This document shows, in pieces, positions 13,344 through 25,432 of a stretch of DNA of 64,000 nt. This DNA is from Rosellinia necatrix (Eukaryota; Ascomycota; Sordariomycetes; Xylariales; Xylariaceae), in contig JAGYVD010000005.1 in NCBI GenBank assembly GCA_021209875.1, positions 4,130,001 through 4,194,000 of the forward strand, in the 5' to 3' direction. The notes beneath the pieces were generated by a model. The model made no database searches, was not told the DNA's origin, and worked only from the letters and a program-made list of their open reading frames with translations. Within the stretch, counting starts at the first letter, position 1, and the number at the start of each line of letters is the position of its first letter. The position numbers were made by a program, and so were the translations under genes.

Positions 13344-14128
13344 GAATGCGACGTGATTAATATCTTGAAGAATGGAGACGCGATGCGCCGGTATCTGGAG
13401 GAATGAAGAGATGAAAAGACCTTGTTAGTAAGCTTGTATCTCTGGCTGAAGCTTTTTTCGTCAGTGACCTCTCCCCCCCTTCAGCCGCTCAAGCCACCTG
13501 GCTGTTATATGGGTATATAATACAGCATTACTTCAGCTCTTAAACGATGCGAGCATATAGACTAACGTATTATCAACTTTATCAGTGCAATAACCTTGAA
13601 TAGGTACTGCCGAGAGAACGTGCGAGTCAAAGCAACAACCCCTACCCGACAACCTTGAAATGCAAGATTTCAGTTGCTTCCGATGGTTATAGAGGCTGAC
13701 TGTTCAGCTACCGTATAGAGAGCGGCTTTGAACGCCCATCGAATAGAATGTAGAATCGGGGGCTATACTCGCATCAACGCGCCTCGCCTCAATAGGAAAG
13801 GGAGTTGGGTAGGTAGTCTGGTAAAGCTAACCAAGATAGGTTAGATTCATATAGCTCTACTTTCTGCCATTGTATGCCGCCAAAAAGTCGAGCTTCAATT
13901 TTCTGCCGATAGATACATAGATAGCCCACCCCCCACCACCAGCCACTGCTACCATTGGCGAGCAACGCAATGCAGTCTCGTTAGTCGCGTCGCTTTTTCA
14001 CCCTTTGTTTTCAGCGTTGTCATCGCCGCCGTCGTCATTGTCGCAATTGTAATCGTAGAGCTACGAGAGCGATCAGCTCAATCTCCCCGTCGCAGTCCTC
14101 AAAGGAGGATTGCTAGCCCGACGAAACC
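13344..14128. other. Divergent promoter region, HET gene / rpa190
   Basis: 785 bp lie between two divergently transcribed genes. The interval is moderately AT-rich, with pyrimidine tracts (for example 13,926-13,945) close to the rpa190 side. No ORF or RNA gene was recognised and no specific factor site could be supported. Confidence 0.55.
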
Positions 14129-17100
14129 ATGAATATCTCACAACCAATCTCGTCGGCCATCGACACCGTCGACTTTGATTTCCTGACCCCTGCTGAGATC
14201 AGAGCAATCTCCGTCAAGAAGATCGAAAACCCGACCACATTTGACAGTCTTTTGAACCCCATACCAGGCGGGCTGTACGATCCCGCATTGGGGTCCTGGG
14301 GAGAGGCGACGTACGTTCCGCGAACCACGATACGACGGCACATGCCATGTCACAACATGTCAACACGGTCCGGTCTCGTGCTAACCAGGCCCTGTGAATA
14401 GATGCACAACATGCAACCTCCTTCAGCCGAACTGCCCCGGCCACCCCGGCCACATCGAGCTCCCAGTTCCCATATATCACCCCGTTTTCATGGACCAGAT
14501 CCTCCGGTTGTTACGCGCGCAATGCCAATACTGCTTTCGCTTTCGCATGCGGAAAGTCGATATCAACCTCGTCATCTGCAAGCTCCGTCTGCTCCAGTTC
14601 GGCCTAATCGACGCCGCCAACCGCTTGGACGACATCGGCCCGGAGAGTACCGACGCCGACGTAGAGGTAGAGGATGAGGATATGTCCTCGGACGAGAAAA
14701 ATTCGGTCGTTGACAAGATGATCCGTATAAGAGAGGCCTTTACGACGCGAGAGCTGAGGAAGTCCCGAATAGCCGCCGTCGACATCAGGACGGGCAAGCA
14801 TGAGGGTGCCTCGGAAGCCCGGAGACAAGTACTGAAAGAATTCTTACGTGACGTGGTAAAGGGGAGAAGCTGCCACACCTGCAATGCTATCTCGCCCAGT
14901 TTTCGAAAAGACCGTTTCGTGAAGATTTTTGAGAAGCCCCTAAGCAACAAGGACATGGCCAAAATGGCCCAGGGAAAGCATAAACGTAAAGACGCCATGG
15001 TCGTAAGGCAACGGGATAAAGCCAATGCGACCAAGAACAAACACGATTACCATTCGGATGAAGGTATTGCCGACGTAGACTCACCCTCAAGCGAAGGCGA
15101 CGAGGAAAACGATAGCGAGGAGGATGAGGAGGATGAGGGTTCCGGGGAGGAGCTCGACGAGAATGGCGATGTCGTAATGACCGACGCGGGTCAAAAGACC
15201 GCAAAGAAGAAACAGGACAAAAGTACCGCCCAGCGGTACGTTAGCTCAACGGAGGTTCATGCTCGGTTACAGCTATTGTTCGAAAAGGAGCAGGAGGTAT
15301 TAGCGCTGGTTTACAATTCCAGACCAAATGGCAAAACGCTGCCAGCGGACAACTTTTTCTTGCAGACCGTGCTTGTGCCGCCAAATAGGTACCGTCCAGA
15401 AGCCAAACAGGGCGACGGGGCTATCGCTGAGGCCCAGCAAAACTCCCTATATAAACAGATTCTCAGTGCATGCGCGCAGATCGCCCTGGTTCATAAAGAG
15501 ATATCCCAGGGCGCCAACGCCAATTCTTCTACGCCAGTCAGGAAACGAGAGATGACGGAGATGTATGAAGCATGTTGTAAACTGCAAGATTGCGTCAACT
15601 CTTTGATCGACAGGGATAGGAACCCTATCCGGGGCGCCGCAGGCAAAAGGAATGAAGATGGTATCAAACAGAAACTCGAGAAAAAAGAAGGGCTTTTTCG
15701 AAAGAACATGATGGGGAAGCGCGTCAACTTCGCAGCGCGAAGTGTCATTTCTCCCGACCCCAACATCGAAACGAGCGAAATCGGTGTTCCGCCAGCGTTC
15801 GCCACGAAACTGACGTATCCTGAGCCTGTAACGAGCCACAACTTCAGGGAGATGCAGCAGGCCGTTATCAACGGCATCGACAAATGGCCAGGTGCCGCGG
15901 CCATAGAGAACGAGAATGGGCAAGTCATCAGCCTGAAGAACAAGACAGTTGAAGATCGCGTTGCCTTAGCAAATCAACTACTCGCCCCTAGTAGCCACCA
16001 CTACAGCCGCATGGGAGGCAAAAAGGTTCATCGGCATCTAGGGAACGGAGATGTGGTACTTATGAACCGCCAGCCTACCCTCCACAAGCCTTCCATCATG
16101 GGCCACAGAGCCAGGGTGTTGCCTAATGAGAAGACCATCCGTATGCACTACGCAAATTGTAACACTTACAATGCTGATTTTGATGGTGACGAAATGAACA
16201 TGCATTTCCCCCAGAACGAGCTCGCACGAGTTGAAGCGCTTCAAATCGCGGATACAGATCATCAATACCTTTCAGCGACAGCAGGGAAGCCCCTCCGTGG
16301 TTTAATTCAAGATCATCTTTCCGTCTCAGTAGCCCTGTGTAACAAGGATACATTTTTCGACAAAAGCTCCTATAACCAGCTTATCTATAGCGCGCTCCGC
16401 CCCGAAAGCGGTCATATTTCATCTGAGAGGCTCGAGCTAGTTCCTCCAGCTATATTCAAACCAGTCAAACGGTGGACCGGTAAACAAGTGATCACAACCA
16501 TCTTGAAGAACATCCGGCCTGCTGGATGTGGAGATTTATGGATGACTGGGCAGACGTCCATCAAAAAGGCTCCATGGGGCAATTTCACAGAGGAAGGCGA
16601 AGTGCTATTCAACGAAGGCGAGTTCATTACTGGTATTCTCGACAAATCCCAGCTGGGCCCGAGCGCAGGTGGCTTCATCCACTCAATACACGAAGCTTGG
16701 GGCCCCGAAGCGGCCGCGCGGCTACTTAGTTGTATCGGTCGGCTTTTGACCAGGTTTCTAAACATGCGTGCCTTCACGTGTGGCATGGACGACTTGCTAC
16801 TTACCCCGGAAGGCGAAAGGATGAGGAAAGAAGTACTACGAGATGCTAGTCACATTGGTCTTGAGGCTTCTGCCAAACATGTAAGCCTTGGAGACCGCTC
16901 CGACATCAACAGCACAACGCCACTCCTTCTTGAGCGCCTCGAGGGGGTTTTCCGCGACGGCAACAAACAGGAAGATCTTGAGCACATGATCAATGCTGGG
17001 TGCGGGAAACTATCCTCAAGGGTGACCCAGGCCTGTTTACCGGCAGGCCTCGAAAAGCAGTTCCCTAAGAATCAGATGCAGTCGATGACTATATCAGGGG

Positions 17101-19484
17101 CTAAAGGTAGCTCTGTTAACGCGAACCTGATTTCTTGCAACCTTGGGCAACAGGTTCTCGAAGGTCGGAGAGTACCCATCATGATTAGCGGCAAAACGCT
17201 TCCCTGCTTCCGGCCGTTTGAAACCCACATCCGCGCAGGTGGGTATATCGTAAATCGCTTTTTGACCGGTATCAGGCCACAGGAGTATTATTTCCATCAC
17301 ATGGCCGGGCGAGAAGGTCTCATCGATACGGCGGTCAAAACCTCGCGATCTGGGTACTTGCAGAGATGTCTAATAAAGGGTATGGAGGGTCTCAAGGTCT
17401 CTTATGACACGTCAGTCCGGGACTCAGATGGCTCTATGGTACAATTCTTATATGGCGAGGATGGATTGGACATAACAAAGCAGAAGTATCTCAACGATTT
17501 TGAGTTCGTTCTTCGCAATCAAACGTCGCAAGTCCATCGGCTTGGAATCGCCGAGCGAGGGTGGGACCAGGAAATATATGAATCTAAGGACTATGCCCAG
17601 AAATACCAAAAGAAAGCTGTCAAACAAGCCGCCCAAAACAATCAGAAGGGTCTCGATCCTCTACAGTCCGAGCTCAACCCTAACAGGCACGCCTTCGCGA
17701 GTTCGGAAAAGTTCTATCAAAAAGTGACCGACTACATCAAGAAGAATAAGGATGGGCTAATCAAGGAGAAAGGGGAGAAGACCAACAAGGCCGTTTCCAA
17801 AGCAGCCGTCCCTCGCAAATACGCCGAGAAGATATTCTACTCGAAGTATCTAAACTCCCTTGTGGAACCAGGCGAGGCTGTGGGTATCGTCGCGGGCCAG
17901 TCAGTTGGTGAGCCGTCGACACAAATGACGTTGAACACGTTCCATTTGGCTGGCCACTCCGCCAAAAACGTCACGCTGGGTATTCCCCGCCTACGAGAAA
18001 TTTTGATGACAGCTAGCGATCATATCTCCACCCCGTCGATGACACTACTGCTGCATTCAGAGCTGTCTGAAGCCGAAGGACAGACCTTCGCCAAGTCAAT
18101 CAGCGTTCTCCCAGTCTCCCATGTCGTTGATGAGGTGACGGTGAAGGAGCGGGTCGGCAAAGGCATTGGTTATCGCTTGGCCAAGATGTTCGACGTGCAC
18201 CTAAAATTCTTTGACTCGAAGAAGTATAAACAGACGTACGCCATCACCACTTCCGATGTGTTGAATGCAGTGGAAATCAAGTTGCTACCGATCTTAGAAA
18301 GATTGGTGAAGAAAGAAATTAAGGCTAAGATGGCCAAGGAGAATGCAGCAGTGCCTGAGGTCGGCGTAACGAGCGGTACAGTTGAAATGGCTGCAGCAAA
18401 CTCCGAGGCAGCCCCGCGAGACGAGGACGAGGACGATGATGACGATGGCGATGACGATGCCACTAATGCCAAGCAACGCGCCAACCGTTCCCAAGCCGTG
18501 TCGTATGGCGCAAACGACGACGAAGACGATCAAATCCAGAGGCAGCTAGAACGCGAAGTGTCCCCCGAAGAGGACGATGAGCCTGAAGACGAAGGGTTCG
18601 GTGGCGACTCACCACCTTCCGGTGACGAAGACGGAGAGGCGGGCAACAAGCCCAGCCAGAAGGAGCTCAATCGTAGCCGCGAAGGCCGTGTCAAGGAGAG
18701 AACGCCAGCGGTGTCTCGATTTGAGTGTGACGAAACCCTCGGCGAATGGTGTGATTTCACACTCGAGTATGATTCCAACATACCCAAGGTGCTCATGCTC
18801 AGCATCGTACACGACGCCGTCCACAAGGCGCTCATCCAGCAGATTCCTGGCATACGCTCGTGCGTGTACGTGTCAAACGAAAAAGTATCCGACATCCACA
18901 CAGGCGAAACAGTGGAGAGGGCAGCGATTCACACAGATGGCGTGAACCTGGAAGCGATGCAAAAGTATGGCACGTTTATCGATCCCAACACCATCAAGAC
19001 CAACGATATCGCGTCCGTACTGCGGGTGTACGGAGTAGAGGCGGCACGGCAGAGCATCATCCTCGAACTTGGTGGCGTGTTCGAGGGCCACAGCATCAGC
19101 GTCGACAAGCGTCATTTGAACCTCATCGGCGACTACATGACACGCAACGGAGGATTCACCCCGTTCAATCGTAACGGTCTCAAGGGAAATGTCAGCCCAT
19201 TTACGAAGATGAGCTTCGAGACGACCCTGTCCTTCCTCAAAGACGCCCTACTCGATGGAGATTGGGATGACCTCACAACGCCCAGTAGCCGGATCGTCAT
19301 GGGCCGGCTTGGTAAAATAGGGACAGGTGCATTCGATGTCTTGACTAGGCTCCATGTAAAAAAACGGGAAGAACCAGATGGGTTGAGCGTGCGCGCGAGA
19401 GCAATGGTTGTTGTTAGTCAGAAGGAGGAGGGAGGGAGGGAGGGGGGGAGCGGGCGGGAGGCCATTAACATAGTCGGCGTTTAG
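14129..19484 (+). CDS. rpa190: RNA polymerase I largest subunit (Rpa190/A190)
   Basis: Catalytic largest subunit of RNA polymerase I, which transcribes the 35S rRNA precursor in the nucleolus. Two exons, 14129-14310 and 14402-19484, are joined at phase 2 across a 91-nt intron and give 1,754 aa (yeast about 1,664). The junction rebuilds the N-terminal zinc cluster, with C62, C65, C72 and H75 in CTTCNLLQPNCPGHPGH. The catalytic magnesium loop NADFDGDEMNMHFPQ starts at residue 651 with Asp653, 655 and 657. The bridge-helix/trigger-loop region contains GIVAGQSVGEPSTQMTLNTF. Two acidic low-complexity insertions occur, one near 15,060-15,180 and a jaw-region one near 18,410-18,660, as is usual in A190. 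The last 25 or so residues follow FDVLTRLHVKK, run through a purine-rich GGGA tract and look unconserved, so the true 3' end could differ slightly. Confidence 0.96.
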
Positions 19485-19945
19485 GAGTATACACCCGTAT
19501 GGGGTTATGATTATTGTCATTTTAAAAGGGAAAATAACGCCTACCATTATTAGTTTGACCTCATGTAGAACCGATCGAAGCCGATTTCGTATATTCCCAG
19601 ATATTTCCAGACATACCATCTCGTTTCCGGACTTAGCTTCTTCGCTACGTCAAGCCAAGTAGCCTGCGCCCACCACGGAAATAAATGGATTGTGGAGCGA
19701 GCTGGGGTAATGCACAGGATAAACTACCTACCTACCTGCCTACCTACTTGCCTATAACTATTGTCAAGCACAGGCAGCCTACGTCGGGATGGGAAAGCCG
19801 GCAGTCTTTCTTTATACACGATTGCTTCATTATCATACAACAACAACAATCAACCTCTCTAGTATTAGACTCGCAATCGGCATTTCTCAAGCGATTCCGC
19901 ACACGTAGAGTCGTCGAATACAGTTGACTACATTACATTCGCAAC
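19485..19945. other. Intergenic, rpa190 to GST-kappa-like gene
   Basis: 461 bp containing the rpa190 3' region and the promoter of the downstream co-oriented gene. CTACCTACCTGCCTACC repeats lie at about 19,726-19,748. No gene is seen. Confidence 0.55.
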
Positions 19946-21209
19946 ATGGGTGCAGCCAAGATCACGCTCTTCGTGGACGTCGTCAGTCCGTTCGCCTACG
20001 AGGCCTTTCACATCCTCCAGGTAAGCAAGCACAACTCATCATCATTATGACAACTAGTTTAGTTAAACCACCTACATACACATGCACCACCTATTATTTT
20101 ACTTACCGCAACCCTCAACCCCCCCTCTCTCTCCTCCCCTCAACCCCCCCTTTTTTCCCCTCCCCTTCCCTTCCCTGCTGTTTTCCAAATAATTCATCGT
20201 CAAATACGGCCGCGGAGAGAGAGAGAGAGGGCTAACACGACGCTCGGGGACTCCCGCGAGGAGTCATAGAACGATGCCGTCTTCCGCGACGTGCAGAAGA
20301 CCTACGTCCCCATCTTCCTGGGCGGGCTTATGAAGATGGTGAGTGTGTGCCCTTCGCTGGCTGGCTGGCCGGCACCAACCCGCGACTTGACCCTCCTCTT
20401 ACGGCGAGATGGTTGCTTTCTTGCTGCGATACGTGAGAGAGTGAACGAGAGCGGCGGGATGGCTCGGACGAAGTGTGCTAACACCGGGTGAAACCCCCCC
20501 CACCAGACCGGGAATACACCGCCGATGAACGTCAAGAGTATGTCCCCGTCTCTTCCTCTTACTCCTCCTCCTCCTCCTCAGTCTAACCGGTGTGGGAAAA
20601 AAAAAAAAAATAGACAAGGACGTATGGATCAACAAGGAGCGCGTCCGGTGGGCCCGCGCGTTCGGCGTGCCCATGGCGGCCGAGAGCCCTCCCGACTTCC
20701 CGCCGCCGACGCTGCAGGTGATGCGGGCGGCGTGCGGGCTCGCCGACGACCAGGCCGCGCTCCGCGCTGTGCTCGCGCGCCTGTACCACGACCTCTTCGT
20801 CCGCCACGCCCCCGTCGCGCGGCCCGACGTGTTCGCCCCCATCTTCAAGGAGGTCCTGGGCCCCGCCGAGGCCGAGAGAGGTACGTTTTGCGGCGCAGTC
20901 CCCCCCTTCCCTTCCCTTTTCTTTTTTTTTAAAAAAAAAAAAGCATATCATGTTACAATCCCGTCATGTTTGCTTTCTCGGGGGGTTTAGAGACGGGCGC
21001 GCTCGTGAAAGAAAAGAAAAGAAATGAAAAGAAAGGGTGGGAAATCCCATCAGTTGGACACTAGACTGGACAATGAAATGTGTTGAGTCAGTCAGTCAGT
21101 CAGTGGGAAAGGGAAAGAAGGGGAGAGAGGGAGGGGCAAACCCGTACCACATGTAGTATTACATACACAAAGAAACAGACAAAGAGAAAGAGAACGAAAG
21201 AGAGAGATG

Positions 21210-21248
<39 letters not shown>

Positions 21249-21577
21249 AGAAAAGAAGTAAGCTAACGCAAGACCCCCTCCTCGCCTCTCCCCCGTCTCT
21301 AGTCCTCGCCGAGGCCGCGACGACGGGCAAGGCCCGGCTCGCGAAGAACACGGACGACGCCTTCGCCGCGGGCGCCTTCGGCCTGCCCTGGATGGCCTGC
21401 ACCAACGCCGCCGGCGAGACCGAGGGGTTCTGGGGCGTCGACCACCTCGGCCACGTCGCCCGGTTCCTCGACCTACCCCGGCCCGTCGCGAACGGGAACG
21501 GGAACGGGAACGGGAACGGGAACGGGGATGGGAACGGGAACGGGAACGCGGAGGGGGGTTGGAGATCTGTGCTTTGA
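19946..21577 (+). CDS. Kappa-class GST / DsbA-family thioredoxin-fold oxidoreductase
   Basis: Predicted DSBA-like (HCCA isomerase / GST kappa) protein; such enzymes use glutathione in mitochondria or peroxisomes. Five exons were deduced: 19946-20020, 20270-20338, 20507-20537, 20614-20880 and 21303-21577. All phases close, giving 238 aa, near the family length of about 220-240. The opening ITLFVDVVSPFAYEAFHIL has the conserved SPF/Y active-site Ser region. NDAVFRDVQKTYVPIFLGGL, NKDVWINKERVRWARAFG and AFGLPWMACTNAAGETEGFWGVDHL are kappa-family blocks. Just before the stop a hexanucleotide repeat encodes about ten Asn-Gly pairs, which is unusual. The introns are rich in simple repeats (poly-A, GA, C tracts). 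Exon 3 is only 31 nt. The upstream neighbour is rpa190; no functional link is implied. Confidence 0.88.
21211..21246. repeat. (GA)n microsatellite in GST-like intron 4
   Basis: An uninterrupted GA dinucleotide run of about 36 bp within the fourth intron (20881-21302), surrounded by other purine-rich sequence. It is likely length-polymorphic. Confidence 0.9.
21491..21549 (+). repeat. AACGGG hexanucleotide tandem repeat (coding)
   Basis: About ten tandem copies of AACGGG, one changed to GATGGG, encode an (Asn-Gly)n tract near the C-terminus of the GST-like protein. The unit is a multiple of three, so copy-number change would keep the reading frame. Confidence 0.92.
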
Positions 21578-22377
21578 TTCATTCATTCGTCGACTGAGTC
21601 ATTGAATCATTGATTGATTGATTGTGCGAGAGCGAGATCCCGGCCAAGGGAGAGAGGAGAGCGAGCGAAGGAGAAGGGGAAAACATCAATACTGAAGAGA
21701 GGATACGTTACTTCACTTACTATATAACTCTATATATATATATATACACATATACATATACTCTATATTGCGTCCATTACAGAATGAAGAAGCATGAGTA
21801 GAGCAAGCAGGCCGCGTCAGTCACGTCCCCCGTGTAAATAGATCCATCAGTCTACCGATGTAAATGTTATACCATGATAGCCACCACTCTCAACAAGTGC
21901 CACACTATAGGCCAAATGACATGCTAACGTACCTGTTGCTCCATGTCTATAGCACAATAGCCAAGAGCTTAATAACAGTTGTCAGGCGTCCTGCCTCCGC
22001 TGGCAGAATCACCCATACGTGTCTCTATAGTGTTGCGATGTTATTGTTACAGCGATGCCTGTTAGCGCAGCGCGTTGCGTCGCGCATCAACACTCGTATG
22101 TCAATAAGCTGGTTTTTCGATTGAAGTTATCACGATGCAATTAAAGACGTCATTATGTTTTGATCAGTTCATGTTCAGATTCATGTGTTCAGTATGACAG
22201 GGCTCGGTGGCCGACTGTCTTGTCACTGATGTACAACCCGGTGCCTTGAAAGCAATGCAAACTCTAACGCCACGATTACCCTTTCCCTGTAGAAGCCGAA
22301 GTCATCATGCCATCCCAAAAACAATCATCAAGGTATCATCCTCCACTGTCCCGTCCAGCATAAGCTAGTGGGTTTGT
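21578..22377. other. Convergent intergenic, GST-like gene / histone H3
   Basis: 800 bp between two convergent genes. It contains ATTGATTGATTG repeats (about 21,600-21,623) and a TA/CATA-rich microsatellite (about 21,720-21,765). No coding sequence or RNA gene was recognised. Confidence 0.6.
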
Positions 22378-23041
<664 letters not shown>

Positions 23042-23172
23042 TTATGTGATGATTGATGGAAAGACGCGATGGTCCGATGGTGGTGTTGATGAATGTTGGT
23101 GTGTGGATGCGGTTGGGTGGGTGTGAGATGAGAGTTGTAGATGGGAGAGTTCCGGAGGGGTTGGGGACAGAC

Positions 23173-23179
23173 TTAAATA
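23173..23179 (-). promoter_or_regulatory. Putative TATA element of H3
   Basis: TATTTAA on the minus strand, 174 bp upstream of the H3 start codon. The same heptamer sits 172 bp upstream of H4, which supports a core-promoter role. Confidence 0.5.
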
Positions 23180-24739
23180 AGTCGAAGTGGGCGGACCGAT
23201 CTAAGCCTGGCTGATTGTGCTGTGCGCGGCAAATCCAGCTGCTGACTAGCGCTGTTGTTGTCACTACCTGGGTACTTAATTAAGGCAGGTGCTGGCTGTA
23301 AAAGACGGAATGGAATGTTAGGCAATGGCGCAGGGGCCACTCGGCGGGTCGGATAGTTCTGTAGTTGCGGTGAATTTTTCGGGGGGAGACAGGGGTGCGG
23401 TTTCTTGTGTTGGAGTCTTTTGATTTCAGGTGGCATATCTGAATCTTCAAAAGCGGTGCCAATTTTTGATTGGCCAGGAGAAATATCGACGAAGCGTTAT
23501 ATATGGGGTCCACGCCACCCTAACTATGCACAAGTAGGGTCAACACCTCTCAACGCAATTAACCTTTTTTTTTTTTTTTTCTCTATCAGTTACCATTTAT
23601 GTCCCGATGTAGGTAGTTAATGTATCTACATAATTCTTTTTTTGTTTAATCTATTCCTGTTATGTCTTATTCTGGGCTACGCTTCACCGTACCCCTGCGA
23701 CTGACTACTCCAGAGCAAATGTTCTGAGACCTCTCACTGGCTCATCGGCGCGGGTATTATAAAGTGGGTCATGGTTCCTACACTGAAAATAACCCCGGAC
23801 TTGATGATGATGCCTACCCAAAATAGCCCCTACTAGGTATCTAGAACATAGTTAAGTTATCAAACGCCCAAAGCAGGAACGACAGCCTGAACTGCACTCG
23901 GTGACAAAATGGATGCTACCTAGTACATAGCAGGTAAATCTGTCGAATCGGCCACCCATTTCATTGGCCTAGATAACCAAAATATGGTTGTTCTACTCTT
24001 AATGCGCTAGCCATGTCACCTCATCCTTTCCCCGTTGTTTCAAGAACTCCACCCAAGTCCACACTCGACGGGTGGCTGTCGTAATGGTACCAATATGGAT
24101 GCGCGGAGGGAATATCTCTGAATAGCAAACCAAATTAAGACGACTTACATAAATGGTTGTAACCACGATATTGTGGTACACATAGTTATGTAACATATGC
24201 AAAGCGGTCATAATGTAATTAATTCTCCGGACATGTCTGAAAGACGAAAGACGCGTCGATACAATAGTCAGTAGTTAGCTATTCAATGTCTGTCTATCCA
24301 TGTTCGCCTCTTTAACTCTTTTAGGTGACAAAGTGCAACTTGCAAATTGATGATTGGCCGGTTGGAAAGATCATTTAGGATCAGCTCAGCCCAGAGAGGT
24401 ATAGCCACCTTTGAGCAGTTTCCCCATGCCGGTGCTGCAGGTGGGCTTTGCATGTGCTGCAGCCCTCCCCAAGTCCTTCCCTATTCTATGGGTGGATTTT
24501 TGATTGGCTGGATCCAGTCACATTCCACCCCCACCCCTAACTAAGCACCTTGGAGAATCAATATTTGTGCTGATTGCCGTTCTGCCAGGCACGCATGGGC
24601 CGACCCACAGCAACAAGTCGCGCGCGCCCGCGTTTATGGTAGGTAGGTAGCTAGGTAGTGTAGTTGCTCGCCTGCGTGTGATACGCTCTTTAGGTTCTCC
24701 GGGCTGATCTGATTCCGGCCTTCCACTCCGCTTCCTTCC

Positions 24740-24746
24740 TATTTAA
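24740..24746 (+). promoter_or_regulatory. Putative TATA element of H4
   Basis: TATTTAA on the plus strand, 172 bp upstream of the H4 start codon and followed by a pyrimidine-rich leader typical of highly expressed fungal genes. Confidence 0.5.
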
Positions 24747-24911
24747 CTACCCGTTCTTCTTCCCCACGTTCTCCTAATCTCTCTCGATACCACTTCCATC
24801 CACCGATATACCCATCATCAACCACCCATTCTCAGCCTCAGCTCTCAGCATTGCCCACGTGCAATCTACCAAATACATCCCTTCTCTCCAAACAACTAAA
24901 CCTTAATTAAC

Positions 24912-25432
<521 letters not shown>

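Noticed and set aside
15447..15943. 150-160 codon antisense ORFs within rpa190
   Set aside because: Shadows of the highly conserved Pol I reading frame on the other strand.
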